A stretch of 64,000 nt of DNA from Halorubrum laminariae (GTDB taxonomy: Archaea; Halobacteriota; Halobacteria; Halobacteriales; Haloferacaceae): the NCBI RefSeq assembly GCF_024494655.1, contig NZ_JANHDL010000002.1:62001-126000 (forward strand), written 5' to 3'. The position numbers were made by a program, and so were the translations under genes. The notes beneath the pieces were generated by a model. That model saw nothing but the letters and a program-made list of their open reading frames with translations. It searched no databases and was not told the origin of the DNA. Shown here one piece after another: positions 1-9,011 of the stretch (positions are counted from its first letter, which is position 1; each line of letters starts with the position of its first letter).

Positions 1-1173
1 GCCGCCGCTTCCACCGCGACCACCCCCACTGCGACTACCTCCGCCACGCCCACCGCCGCCACCCGCGAGTCGCGACAGGCGCGCACAGAGTCGATTCGGC
101 TCAGCGACCACGAGGTCGGTCGCGGCGAACTCGGCCTCCCGCCAGCGACCAGCGGGATCGATCTGGTACTGATCGGCCTCGGTCTCAGCGAGGTACTTCC
201 GGAGACGCTTCGATGTCGGCGACGCCCCCAGTCGCACGACGACTTCGGGGTCCGCCCAGTCGGCCGCGGCGTCCGCGGCGTTCGCCGCGTTACCGCCGCC
301 CGCGAGCGCCGCCGAGAGGTAGGCGTCGTACGCACCGATCACAGTGGCGACCCGGGTGTGCCCGCCGAACCGGACGCCAGAGAGCGGGTCGGCGAGCACC
401 GGGAACCCGGTCGCGTGCGACAGCGCCGTCACGGACTCGGCGTCGAGGCCGGGCGGATCGGCCGGACCGGCGACGATCAGTCCGCGCTCGGTGGCGGAGA
501 GCTCGCGGGCGAGCCGGCGGAGTTCGGTGTCTCCGGGCTCCGGCGCTCCCGGCTTCACGTCGACGTACGGGCCGTCGCGCCCCGACGCGGCGATCGGATC
601 GAGGTCGTCCGGAACGTCGCCCTCGATCGGCGTCGGCTCCAGCGGCTTCGCGAACGGAACGTTGAGGTGAACGGGTCCGGCGTCGGTGCCCTCGGCGGCA
701 GCGACGGCGCGGGCGACCGTCGTCCGGAGCGATCGTAGTCCACGATCGGTCGTGGCGGGCTCGGGAAGGTCCTTGTAATACCGGACGGCGTCGCCGTACA
801 GTTTCTCTTGATCCGCCGTCTGGTTCGCGCCCGAGTCACGGAGTTCGGGTGGGCGGTCCGCGGTGAGCGCGAGCAGCGGGACGCGGGCGTTGTCGGCCTC
901 CATCACGGCAGGGTGGTAGTTCGCGGCAGCCGTGCCGGAGGTGCAGATCAGCGGCGTCACGCTCCCGGAGCGGCGAGCGCGCCCCAACGCGAAGTAGGCG
1001 GCCGAACGTTCGTCCAACTGCGAGAAGACGCGGAGGTCGTCGGTGCGGGCGGCGGCGGTCATCAGCGGCGTCGATCGGCTTCCCGGCGACGCGACGACGG
1101 CGTCGACGCCCGCGGCGACCAGCTCGTCAACGATCGCGCGGGCCCACAGCGTGTTCCGGTTCGGCGCAGTCAT
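1..1173 (-). CDS. menD: MenD, SEPHCHC synthase (partial, C-terminus off the left edge)
   Basis: Thiamine-diphosphate enzyme that joins isochorismate and 2-oxoglutarate in menaquinone synthesis, the quinone of haloarchaeal respiration. The frame is open from an ATG at 1173 to the window edge, giving 391 residues. Visible family motifs are SPGSRSTP near residue 29, DERSAAYFALG near 54, CTSGTAA near 77 and LALTADRPPEL near 100, followed by the central ThDP-fold domain. The last visible residues are glycine- and serine-rich, a low-complexity linker. The ThDP-binding C-terminal domain lies outside the window. The gene is divergent from grpE. Confidence 0.93.
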   Translation of the reverse strand, partial: MTAPNRNTLWARAIVDELVAAGVDAVVASPGSRSTPLMTAAARTDDLRVFSQLDERSAAYFALGRARRSGSVTPLICTSGTAAANYHPAVMEADNARVPLLALTADRPPELRDSGANQTADQEKLYGDAVRYYKDLPEPATTDRGLRSLRTTVARAVAAAEGTDAGPVHLNVPFAKPLEPTPIEGDVPDDLDPIAASGRDGPYVDVKPGAPEPGDTELRRLARELSATERGLIVAGPADPPGLDAESVTALSHATGFPVLADPLSGVRFGGHTRVATVIGAYDAYLSAALAGGGNAANAADAAADWADPEVVVRLGASPTSKRLRKYLAETEADQYQIDPAGRWREAEFAATDLVVAEPNRLCARLSRLAGGGGGRGGGSRSGGGRGGSGG

Positions 1174-1267
1174 TGCGCCCGATTTGGGGTCACGACCTAA
1201 ATACTCCGGCGAGTCGTCGCCGGTCGGTTCTGCAACGCTTATGCCCGCCGACCGACTTCGATCGGAC

Positions 1268-1963
1268 ATGAGCGACGACGACGCCGTCGACGTCGAGGTC
1301 GAGTCCCCGGAGGACGCCGAGACCGACGCGTCTGCGGACGCGACGGGTGAATCACGCGACGCGGCGAGAACGAACGGCACGGCCGCGGCGGCGGCCGGCG
1401 ACCCGGTCGAATCGGCTGTCGGAGACGACAAGGAATCGCTCGCCGACGCGGTCGCTGAACACGACGAAGACCTCGCCGACGCGGTCGCCGAGGTAGAGGA
1501 CGAACTGGCGGAGGCCCGCGCGGAACTGCTCGAAAAAGACGAGGAGATAGACGAACTGACGAGCAAACTCGCGCGTGTCCGCGCCGACTTCAGCAACTAC
1601 AAACAGCGGGCGAAACAGAAACAGGAGGACATCCGTGAGCGTGCCTCCGAGTCGCTGGTCGAACGGATCACCCCCGTCCGAAACGACCTGCTTCGCGCGC
1701 TCGATCAGGAGGAGGGAAGTGACCTCCGTCCGGGCGTCGAGTCCACCGTAGAGAAGTTCGACGAGGTTCTCGCCGACGAGGGCGTCGAACCCATCGACCC
1801 CGATCCCGGTGCCGACGTCGACCCCGAGCGACACCAAGTGATGCTCCGCGTCGAGAGTGATCAGCCGGAGGGGACGGTCCACGAGGTGTACGAACCCGGA
1901 TACGAGATGGGCGACCGCGTCGTCAGCGAGGCGAAGATTACGGTCAGCGCCGACGAAGAGTAG
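1268..1963 (+). CDS. grpE: GrpE nucleotide exchange factor
   Basis: Co-chaperone that drives ADP/ATP exchange on DnaK. The 231 residues consist of an acidic low-complexity N-terminus (about 1-55), a long coiled coil (about 58-115), the GrpE signature RADFSNYKQRAKQK, and the C-terminal beta-wing ending YEMGDRVVSEAKITV. I chose the ATG at 1268, reading MSDDDAVDVE, because a TATA-like stretch (CGCTTATG) lies about 25 bases upstream, as in leaderless haloarchaeal genes. In-frame starts further upstream add residues unlike the family. No dnaK or dnaJ is adjacent; the neighbours are menD and surE. Confidence 0.95.
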   Translation: MSDDDAVDVEVESPEDAETDASADATGESRDAARTNGTAAAAAGDPVESAVGDDKESLADAVAEHDEDLADAVAEVEDELAEARAELLEKDEEIDELTSKLARVRADFSNYKQRAKQKQEDIRERASESLVERITPVRNDLLRALDQEEGSDLRPGVESTVEKFDEVLADEGVEPIDPDPGADVDPERHQVMLRVESDQPEGTVHEVYEPGYEMGDRVVSEAKITVSADEE

Positions 1964-2006
1964 CCCGGCGGCCGGCGTTGTCGATTTTCACGAGAGTTCT
2001 CTGCGG

Positions 2007-2840
2007 TTACGAGTGACCTCCGTACGCGTCCGCGAGGTCGTCGAGATCTGAGTCCGAGGTGGCCTCGTGTGGGACCGACAGCGGCGAAACGGAGACCTCA
2101 CCGTCGACGATCGCGCGTCGGTCGGTTCCGACGGGGTCCGGAACGTCTGCTGGCGTCATCCGCCCCCAGATCGGGTCCGAGAAGGCGACGCTCCCGTCGC
2201 CGTTCCGGGTCGCCTCGATTCCGTACCACTCCGACGGGGTGGTCACTCGCATCAGCGCGCCGCCGTGGTCGTCGCGGGCGACAGCACCGCCGTCAGCTCC
2301 GATCGACTCGGGCTCAGCGATCGGTGCGTTGACGTTGAGGTAGTCGGCGCGGTCGAAGACCGACGTCTCGTCGGCGCGATCGACGAGGAACGTCGTCGCC
2401 CGGGTCGCATTGGCGAACTCCGTCGGCTCCAACTCGCGTTTCCACCAGTCCTCGTCGCCGGGCACGTACATCGATGTCGCCACCGCGGGAACGCCGAAGA
2501 AGGCGGCCTCGATGGCGGCCGAGACGGTCCCCGACCGCCCGAGGGTGTACGCTCCGAGGTTCGCACCCTCGTTGCAGCCCGCAACAACGAGGTCGGCGTC
2601 GGGAACGAGTTCGCCGAGCCCGGCAACGACGCAGTCGACCGGCGTTCCGTCAACCGCGTAGCCGTGGTCGTGGTCGCTGACAGTGACTCCCTCCGAGAGC
2701 GTCCGTCCGGTCGATGACTGGTCGGCCGTCGGCGCGACCGTTACCACGTCGTAGTCGGCCGAAAGCGCGTCCCGCATGGCGCGGAGACCGACGGCGTCGA
2801 TACCGTCGTCGTTCGTCAGCAGGATCCGATCGACGCTCAT
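2007..2840 (-). CDS. surE: SurE 5'/3'-nucleotidase
   Basis: Metal-dependent phosphatase acting on nucleoside monophosphates. The protein of 277 residues opens MSVDRILLTNDDG with the metal-binding TNDDG, then VAPTADQSSTG, VDGTPVDCVVAGL and the nucleotide-site segment CNEGANLG...GRSGTVSAA. Length fits the family. The start at 2840 gives the canonical N-terminus; the 25 extra residues possible upstream have no counterpart. The end faces grpE tail to tail. Confidence 0.93.
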   Translation of the reverse strand: MSVDRILLTNDDGIDAVGLRAMRDALSADYDVVTVAPTADQSSTGRTLSEGVTVSDHDHGYAVDGTPVDCVVAGLGELVPDADLVVAGCNEGANLGAYTLGRSGTVSAAIEAAFFGVPAVATSMYVPGDEDWWKRELEPTEFANATRATTFLVDRADETSVFDRADYLNVNAPIAEPESIGADGGAVARDDHGGALMRVTTPSEWYGIEATRNGDGSVAFSDPIWGRMTPADVPDPVGTDRRAIVDGEVSVSPLSVPHEATSDSDLDDLADAYGGHS

Positions 2841-2923
2841 ACAGTCACCTCGGGCGGTTCGGGCAAAAGGCCACCGGCAGTGCGGAAGGAAAGGCACAGG
2901 TACCGCCGGATCCATCGCCCGGT

Positions 2924-3247
2924 ATGGGATTCGGCGACACAGCGAAAAAGATCCAGACGCTCGCCGACAAGGCCGAGCGCACGTACCAGAAGATCAACGA
3001 ACTCAGGACGGAGGTCGAAGAGACCCAGTCGACCGTACTCGACACCTCAAAGCGAGTTCAGCAACTCGAAAACGAGATGGCCGAACAGCGAGCGGTTCTC
3101 GACGCCGTCGCTCGCGAGGTCGGCGTCGACCTCGAGAGCGTGAGCACAGAGGCACACATCGCGGACGCGGAGGCGGCAGCCGAACTGGCGGACGAAGAGG
3201 CCGCCGCCGAACCCGGCGAGGGAGAACGCGGCGAGTCGGACGAGTAG
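2924..3247 (+). CDS. Small coiled-coil protein, haloarchaeal DUF5798-like
   Basis: A 107-residue acidic protein beginning MGFGDTAKKIQTLADKAERT. Residues about 5-65 form a continuous amphipathic helix (KINELRTEVEETQSTVLDTS and onward) typical of a coiled coil. The last 35 residues are Ala/Glu rich and probably disordered. It resembles short conserved haloarchaeal proteins of unknown function; the family name is from memory and not verified. No enzyme motif or membrane segment is visible. It is divergent from surE and convergent with the acyltransferase gene. Confidence 0.75.
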   Translation: MGFGDTAKKIQTLADKAERTYQKINELRTEVEETQSTVLDTSKRVQQLENEMAEQRAVLDAVAREVGVDLESVSTEAHIADAEAAAELADEEAAAEPGEGERGESDE

Positions 3248-3254
3248 TCCGAGG

Positions 3255-3806
3255 TCACTCGTCGGGGTCCGCCCGCGAGACGACATCCGCCGGAACGCCG
3301 GCGACGGTCGCGTTCGGCGGTACATCGTCGGCGACGAGCGAGTTTGCGGCGACGCGCGCGCCCGAACCAACCGTGACACCCGGGAGGACGACCGCGCCCG
3401 CGCCGATCATCGCGCCCTCCTCTATTACCACTTCGCCGAGGCGGTACTCCTCGTGGAGGAACTCGTGACACAGTAGCGTGGCGTCGTAGCCGACGATCGC
3501 GTCGTCTTCGACCGTGATCCGCTCGGGCCAGAACACGTCCGGCGTTGACTCCAACCCCCACGACACGCCTGACCCGACCGTCACGCCGATCCGCGAGAGG
3601 AGCCAGTTTTTGAGCCGGAGGCTCGGACTGACCCGCGCGAGCACGATCACGACGTAGTTCCGAACGATCGTGAGCGGCGACTTCGCGTCCGGCCACGACC
3701 ACAGCGAGTTTCGCGGCCCGGGGGTCGGGAACCGATCGAGCCGATCGGCACGGGCGTCTTCGGCCACGGTCGTCGCCGCCTCTGTCGCATCGTCCTCGTC
3801 AGTCAC
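3255..3806 (-). CDS. Left-handed beta-helix (hexapeptide repeat) acyltransferase
   Basis: A 183-residue acetyltransferase-type protein. The C-terminal half shows hexapeptide turns (IEEGAMIGAGAVVLPGVTVG, ARVAANSLVA) and the usual ending NATVAGVPADVV. The motif HEFLHEEYRLGEV lies in the catalytic loop region. The N-terminal 50 residues are polar, then a hydrophobic stretch (IVRNYVVIVLARV) may touch the membrane. I chose a GTG start (VTDEDDATEA) at 3806 because a TATA box on the minus strand sits 25 bases upstream. The acceptor (sugar, amino sugar or amino acid) cannot be told from sequence. Confidence 0.82.
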   Translation of the reverse strand: MTDEDDATEAATTVAEDARADRLDRFPTPGPRNSLWSWPDAKSPLTIVRNYVVIVLARVSPSLRLKNWLLSRIGVTVGSGVSWGLESTPDVFWPERITVEDDAIVGYDATLLCHEFLHEEYRLGEVVIEEGAMIGAGAVVLPGVTVGSGARVAANSLVADDVPPNATVAGVPADVVSRADPDE

Positions 3807-3826
3807 GTGGCCACGTTTGGGCGGGG

Positions 3827-3836
3827 CGAATAAAAG
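3827..3836 (-). promoter_or_regulatory. TATA-like box of the acyltransferase gene
   Basis: On the minus strand this reads CTTTTATTCG, centred about 25 bases before the GTG start at 3806. That spacing is expected for a leaderless haloarchaeal transcript and is the main support for the chosen start. Confidence 0.5.
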
Positions 3837-3862
3837 GGTCGCTGCCGCGAATCCTTCGGGAC

Positions 3863-3934
3863 CGCGAATCTCGCCGCTGTCGCGAACTTCACCACTGCCG
3901 CGGATATCGTCGCTGTCTCGGATCTCCTGCTGCC
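3863..3934. repeat. 18-bp tandem repeat upstream of the acyltransferase promoter
   Basis: Four imperfect 18-bp units start at 3863, 3881, 3899 and 3917 with CGCGA, CGCGA, CGCGG and CTCGG. A weaker unit precedes them at 3846. They occupy the 313-bp gap between purD and the acyltransferase gene, upstream of the latter's TATA box. On the minus strand, in frame with the acyltransferase, they would encode six-residue repeats (IRGSGE, VRDSGE), so an upstream extension of the protein cannot be fully excluded. Confidence 0.55.
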
Positions 3935-4119
3935 GACCGTTTAAGGGCGATAGGACGACCAGCGTCGCTACGGCAAGTCGAACGACCCACGGTCGGTCGA
4001 GGCGGGTGTGCGATCCACCGCCGTGGGACCCGGACGGGGATCGCCTGTTCGCCACCTATGGTCGACAGCGACGCGTCGACGGCGCGACCGTCCTCTCTCG
4101 GGATCACAAAACTGCCGTC

Positions 4120-5403
4120 TCAGGAGCGCATCTCGTCCATGTGTTCGATCCGACGCTCGACGAGGTCTGCGGTTCCGATGTCGTGTCGGATGCGGACCCG
4201 ATCGCCGGCAGCGGCGAGCGCGTCGGCGGCCTCCGTCTCCGCCGCTGCGATGGAGTCGCCGCGTCCGACGACCGCGAACGCCCGCGAGGTCGTCGTGTAG
4301 AGGCCGTCCTCACGCTCGTCGACGCTGGCGTAGTAGAGGAGCGCGTTGCCGACGCTCGACTCGTCGACTGCGATCTTCGCGCCCGCGTCCGGGTCCGTCG
4401 GATAGCCGTCAGGGACCGCGTACTTGCAGACGGTCGCCTCGCCGGAGAAGTCGAGTTCCGGCAGCGGCTCTCCGTCGCGGGCAGCGGTGAGCACGTCGAG
4501 GAACGGCGTCTCCAGCACGGGGAGAGTGTTCATCGCCTCCGGGTCGCCGAAGCGCGCGTTGAACTCGACGACCTTCGGCCCCTCATCCGTGAGCATGAAC
4601 TGCCCGTAGAGGACGCCCTTGTAGTCGGGGAGCGCGTCGACGACGGCCTCCAGCACGTCGACCGCGGACTCGTAGTCGCCCTCGTCCATGAACGGGAGCG
4701 ACGGCGTCGTGTCGGTGTACGATCCCATGCCGCCCGTGTTGGGGCCCTCGTCGCCCTCGTAGGCGCGCTTGTGGTCCTGAACCGCCGGCGTCGTCCGGAG
4801 GTCGCCATTGGCGACGAACGCCTGCACGGTGAACTCCTCGCCGACGAGCCGTTCCTCCAACACGACGCGGTCGTACTCGGAGTCGCGGAGATACGCCTTC
4901 GCCTCCTCGGCGGTCACCTGGTCACCGATGACCTTCACGCCCTTGCCGCCAGTGAGTCCCACGGGCTTGACCGCGAGGTCGCCGTCGTACTCGTCGATGT
5001 ACGCACAGGCCTCGTCGATGTCGTCGAACACCGCGAAGTCGGGACAGCCGGGGATCGATTCCTCGTCCATGAACCGACGCTGGAACGCCTTGTCCGTCTC
5101 CAGTTCGGCCTCCGCGGCGCGCGGGCCGAAGGCGTACACGCCGGCGTCGTCAAGCGCGTCGGCGACGCCCGCGTCGAGCGCCGACTCCGGACCGATGACC
5201 GCTAGGTCCGCACCGACCGACACCGCGTAGTCGGCGATCGCCTCGGCGTCGGTCTCGTTGATGGATTCGAGTCCCGTCGCCAGTCGCCGAATACCCGGAT
5301 TTCGATTACTCGCGCAGGCGTATAACTCGCAGTCGTCGGCAACCGCGCGGGCGATCGCGTGCTCGCGTCCGCCGCCGCCGACGAGGAGTACGGTCTCCGT
5401 CAT
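4120..5403 (-). CDS. purD: PurD, phosphoribosylamine-glycine ligase
   Basis: ATP-grasp enzyme making glycinamide ribonucleotide, step two of purine synthesis. The 427 residues start MTETVLLVGGGGREHA (dinucleotide-like fold), followed by the ATP-grasp core with KPVGLTGGKGVKV, the signature GPNTGGMGSYTDT and the metal site VVEFNARFGDPE. Full family length. The start at 5403 gives the canonical N-terminus; the longer frame adds seven unsupported residues. Five other purine genes lie within the next 32 kb but not in one operon. Confidence 0.96.
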   Translation of the reverse strand: MTETVLLVGGGGREHAIARAVADDCELYACASNRNPGIRRLATGLESINETDAEAIADYAVSVGADLAVIGPESALDAGVADALDDAGVYAFGPRAAEAELETDKAFQRRFMDEESIPGCPDFAVFDDIDEACAYIDEYDGDLAVKPVGLTGGKGVKVIGDQVTAEEAKAYLRDSEYDRVVLEERLVGEEFTVQAFVANGDLRTTPAVQDHKRAYEGDEGPNTGGMGSYTDTTPSLPFMDEGDYESAVDVLEAVVDALPDYKGVLYGQFMLTDEGPKVVEFNARFGDPEAMNTLPVLETPFLDVLTAARDGEPLPELDFSGEATVCKYAVPDGYPTDPDAGAKIAVDESSVGNALLYYASVDEREDGLYTTTSRAFAVVGRGDSIAAAETEAADALAAAGDRVRIRHDIGTADLVERRIEHMDEMRS

Positions 5404-5570
5404 GTTCGACGGGTTACCGCACAATAGTGTAAGCGTTACTCTCTACAGACACAGAGATGTGCAGTATCGTGGATACACTGTCGGCGTAGCAGTCCGCGTG
5501 ACAGTCGGTGGTGCGATCGGCGCGCCGACCGGTGTGACGGGTTTTTGCCGCGTCGGATCGAACCGGATGT

Positions 5571-7790
5571 ATGTCACAGCCGACGGTGCGGAACCGCCTC
5601 GACGAGGAGGCGAGTCCGTATCTCCGACAGCACGCCGACAACCCGGTCAACTGGCAGCCGTGGGGCGAGGAGGCGTTCGAGCGCGCCCGCGAGCACGACG
5701 TGCCCGTGTTCGTCTCCATCGGCTACTCGTCGTGCCACTGGTGTCACGTGATGGCCGAGGAGAGCTTCGAAGACGAGTCGGTCGCCGCCGTCCTCAACGA
5801 GGAATTCGTCTCGGTGAAAGTCGACCGCGAGGAGCGGCCGGACGTAGACAGCACGTTCATGACGGTCTCACAGCTCGTCACCGGCGGCGGTGGATGGCCG
5901 CTCTCGGCGTGGTGTACGCCCGAGGGGAAGCCGTTCTACGTCGGGACGTACTTCCCGCCGGAGCCGCGGCGGAACCAGCCCGGATTCCGGGAGTTGTGCG
6001 AACAGATTTCGGAGTCGTGGAAGGACCCGGAACAGCGCGAGGAGATGCGACACCGCGCGGAGCAGTGGGCGTCGAGCGCGAGGGACGAGCTGGAATCGGT
6101 TCCCGACGACCTCGGCGGTGACCCGCCCGGGTCGGAGCTGCTTCAGGAGGCGGCCGCCGCCGCGGTCCGCGGCTACGACGAAGAGTACGGCGGGTTCGGG
6201 AGCGGCGGAGCGAAGTTCCCGATGCCGGGCCGGATCGACCTGCTGTTCCGCGCGTACGCCGAGAGCGCTCGCGAGAGCGCGCTGGCGGCTGCGACCGGAA
6301 CGCTCGACGGGATGGCGTCAGGTGGGATGTACGACCAGATCGGCGGCGGCTTCCACCGGTACGCGGTCGACCGCCAGTGGACGATCCCGCACTTCGAGAA
6401 GATGCTGTACGACAACGCCGAGCTACCCATGGTCTACCTCGACGGATACCGGGTCACCGGGAATCCCTCGTACGCCCGCGTCGCGAGCGAGACGTTCGGC
6501 TTCCTCGATCGCGAACTTCGTCATCCGGAGGGCGGGTTCTTCAGCACGCTCGACGCGCGGAGCCGGCCGCCGACAGACCGCACCGGCGGAGATTCGTCGG
6601 ACGCCGAAATCGGAGACGTGGAGGGGGCCTTCTACGTCTGGACGCCTGACGAAGTCGACGCGGTTCTGGACGACTCCGCGGCGTCGATCGCCAAGCAGCG
6701 GTACGGGATCCGATCGGGTGGGAACTTCGAGCGCGGGACGACCGTCCCGACGGTCGCGGCGTCGATCGAGGAGATCGCCGACGAGCGCGACCGTCCGGTA
6801 GAAGAAATTCGCGAGACCCTGACCGAGGCGCGTGTTGCCCTGTTCGAAGCGCGAGAGTCGCGACCGCGTCCCGCCCGCGACGAGAAGGTTCTCGCCTCGT
6901 GGAACGGCCGAGCGATCTCCGCGTTCGCGGACGCAGGCCATACGCTCGGCGAGCCCTACGCCGACATCGCGCGCGACGCGCTCGACTTCTGCCGGAGGCG
7001 ACTGTACGACGCCGAGACGGGAGACCTCGCGCGGCGCTGGCTCGACGGTGACGTGCGGGGTCCGGGGTACCTCGACGACTACGCGTTCCTCGCGCGCGGC
7101 GCGCTCGACGTGTACGCGGTCACCGGTGATCCGGAGCCGCTCGGATTCGCGTTGGATCTGGCCGACGCCATCGTCGACGACTTCTACGACGCCGACGCGG
7201 GAACCGTCTACTTCACGCGGGAGCCGGGCGTGGACGCGGACGATGCGGGAGCAAACGACGGGGCCGACGGCGGGCCCGGATCGCTTTTCGCCCGGCCGCA
7301 GGAGTTCACCGATCGGTCGACCCCGTCGAGCCTCGGCGTCGCGGCGGAGACACTCGCGATGCTCGACGGGTTCCGGCCCGACCGGCGGTTCGCCGAGATC
7401 GCGGAGGCCGTCGTGACGACGCACGCCGACCGGATACGCGCGAGTCCGCTGGAGCACGTGTCTCTCGTTCGCGCCGCCGAGCGAGTCCGAACCGGCGGTA
7501 TCGAGGTGACGATCGCGGCCGACGCGGTCCCCGACGAGTGGAACGAGACGCTCGGCGAGCGGTACCTCCCGGGAGCGCTCGTCGCGCCGCGGCCGCCGAC
7601 CGCGGACGGTCTCGACGAGTGGCTCGATCGGCTCGGTCTGGAGTCGGCCCCGCCGATCTGGGCGAACCGGAACAGCGAGGACGGTGAGCCGACCGCGTAC
7701 GTCTGCGAGGAGAGAACCTGTTCACCGGCGGAGACCGATCTCGACGCGGCGCTGGCGTGGCTCGGGTCCCGGGGACAAGAAGATCGATAG
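5571..7790 (+). CDS. Thioredoxin-domain protein of the DUF255 / YyaL / SPATA20 type
   Basis: A 739-residue protein with an N-terminal thioredoxin fold (about 1-165) carrying the redox-like motif CHWCHVM near residue 49, preceded by the hallmark [12 protein letters not shown]. The rest is a long alpha/alpha-barrel similar to glycosidase and epimerase folds, with [17 protein letters not shown] and [10 protein letters not shown]. The length is typical. Substrate and partner are unknown for this family. A T-rich box (GGGTTTTTGCC) lies about 28 bases before the ATG. Confidence 0.88.
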   Translation: MSQPTVRNRLDEEASPYLRQHADNPVNWQPWGEEAFERAREHDVPVFVSIGYSSCHWCHVMAEESFEDESVAAVLNEEFVSVKVDREERPDVDSTFMTVSQLVTGGGGWPLSAWCTPEGKPFYVGTYFPPEPRRNQPGFRELCEQISESWKDPEQREEMRHRAEQWASSARDELESVPDDLGGDPPGSELLQEAAAAAVRGYDEEYGGFGSGGAKFPMPGRIDLLFRAYAESARESALAAATGTLDGMASGGMYDQIGGGFHRYAVDRQWTIPHFEKMLYDNAELPMVYLDGYRVTGNPSYARVASETFGFLDRELRHPEGGFFSTLDARSRPPTDRTGGDSSDAEIGDVEGAFYVWTPDEVDAVLDDSAASIAKQRYGIRSGGNFERGTTVPTVAASIEEIADERDRPVEEIRETLTEARVALFEARESRPRPARDEKVLASWNGRAISAFADAGHTLGEPYADIARDALDFCRRRLYDAETGDLARRWLDGDVRGPGYLDDYAFLARGALDVYAVTGDPEPLGFALDLADAIVDDFYDADAGTVYFTREPGVDADDAGANDGADGGPGSLFARPQEFTDRSTPSSLGVAAETLAMLDGFRPDRRFAEIAEAVVTTHADRIRASPLEHVSLVRAAERVRTGGIEVTIAADAVPDEWNETLGERYLPGALVAPRPPTADGLDEWLDRLGLESAPPIWANRNSEDGEPTAYVCEERTCSPAETDLDAALAWLGSRGQEDR

Positions 7791-7852
7791 GCGTATCGCC
7801 GGCCGATTTAATACCCGGGCAGACCCGTGTACGGTAGCGGCACAGTGATACA

Positions 7853-8995
7853 ATGAGTGACGCCCAGCTATCCGAGGGTGACGTTCTCCGCCGGATGTAC
7901 CGACTCACCGCGGATCAAGAACGATCCTTCGAGGACAAAGTTCCGGACTTGCTCGATCTGGGACGAGAGTATCTCGGAGTGGAGGTCGGATTCCTCACCG
8001 AGATCGCCGACGACACGCAACTGATCGTCGAGGCACGCGGCGACCACGACCGTCTGCAACCCGACTCCAGTTGCCCGCTGTCGCGGGCGTACTGCCGGAA
8101 AACGATCGATGTCGACGGCGCGTTGACCGTACAGCACGCCCGCGTCGAGGGGTGGGAAGACGACGCGGCCTACGACGAGTTCGGACTCGAGGCGTACATC
8201 GGTGCCAAGGTCCTCGTCGACGGCGAGGTGTACGGGACCTTCTGTTTTGCCGACACCGAACCGCGGGATCGCCCGTTCTCCGAGACCGAGGAGACGTTCG
8301 TGGAACTGATGGCCCAGTGGGTCGGCTACGAGATTTTCCACACGCAGGCGAAAGAGCGCATCCAGACGCAGCGGGACCAGCTCGCGGAGTTCACGCGGAT
8401 TGTCTCACACGACATCCGGAACCCGCTCGGCATCGTCGAGGGATACCTCGAACTGGCCGAAGAGACCGGCGACCCGGAGCACTTCCGACGATGCCGAGAG
8501 GCGGTGAACCGGATGGAGTCGCTGGTTGACGACCTGTTGTTTCTCACCCGCGAGGGACAGACGATCGGCGGGCGCGAGTCGATCTCGCTCGCGGAGTTGG
8601 TCCGCGAGTGCTGGTCGTTCGTGGACGCCGACGACGCGACTCTGCGCGTCGAGACCGATCGCGACCTCTACGGCGACTGGAGTCGACTCCAGCAGGTGTT
8701 CGAGAACCTCTTTCGGAACGCGATCGAGCACGGCGGCGACGACATCACGGTGACCGTCGGCGACCTCGAGGACGGCACCGGAGTCTACGTCGCCGACGAC
8801 GGGGTCGGGATTCCGGAAGACGTCCGCAAAGACGTGTTCGTCGACGGATACACGACCGGCGAGTCCGGAACCGGCCTCGGGCTGACGATCATCCGTCAGG
8901 TCGTCTCGGCGCACGGCTGGACGATCGACGTGGTCGAGAGCGCCGAGGGCGGCGCGCGGTTCGAGATCCGCGGGATGGAACCCGAAGCGGAGTAG
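7853..8995 (+). CDS. GAF-domain sensor histidine kinase
   Basis: A cytosolic kinase of 380 residues. Residues about 25-165 form a GAF sensor domain (CPLSRAYCRKTI, AYIGAKVLVDGEVYGTFCF). The HisKA domain has the phospho-acceptor in RIVSHDIRNPLG at His186. The HATPase domain contains the N box NLFRNAIEHGG, DDGVGIPED and GTGLGLTII. No membrane segments are present, so the signal is probably a small cytosolic ligand or redox state. No response regulator gene is adjacent; the nearest one is at 18.6-19.2 kb. Confidence 0.92.
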   Translation: MSDAQLSEGDVLRRMYRLTADQERSFEDKVPDLLDLGREYLGVEVGFLTEIADDTQLIVEARGDHDRLQPDSSCPLSRAYCRKTIDVDGALTVQHARVEGWEDDAAYDEFGLEAYIGAKVLVDGEVYGTFCFADTEPRDRPFSETEETFVELMAQWVGYEIFHTQAKERIQTQRDQLAEFTRIVSHDIRNPLGIVEGYLELAEETGDPEHFRRCREAVNRMESLVDDLLFLTREGQTIGGRESISLAELVRECWSFVDADDATLRVETDRDLYGDWSRLQQVFENLFRNAIEHGGDDITVTVGDLEDGTGVYVADDGVGIPEDVRKDVFVDGYTTGESGTGLGLTIIRQVVSAHGWTIDVVESAEGGARFEIRGMEPEAE

Positions 8996-9011
8996 CTAGA
9001 GTGACCGCCCG

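Noticed and set aside
3670..5205. 511-codon plus-strand frame over purD and the acyltransferase
   Set aside because: Composition mirrors the third-position GC of purD on the other strand, and there is no domain or start signal.
6423..7457. 344-codon minus-strand frame within the thioredoxin-domain gene
   Set aside because: Shadow of an intact 739-residue protein; no motif and no promoter.
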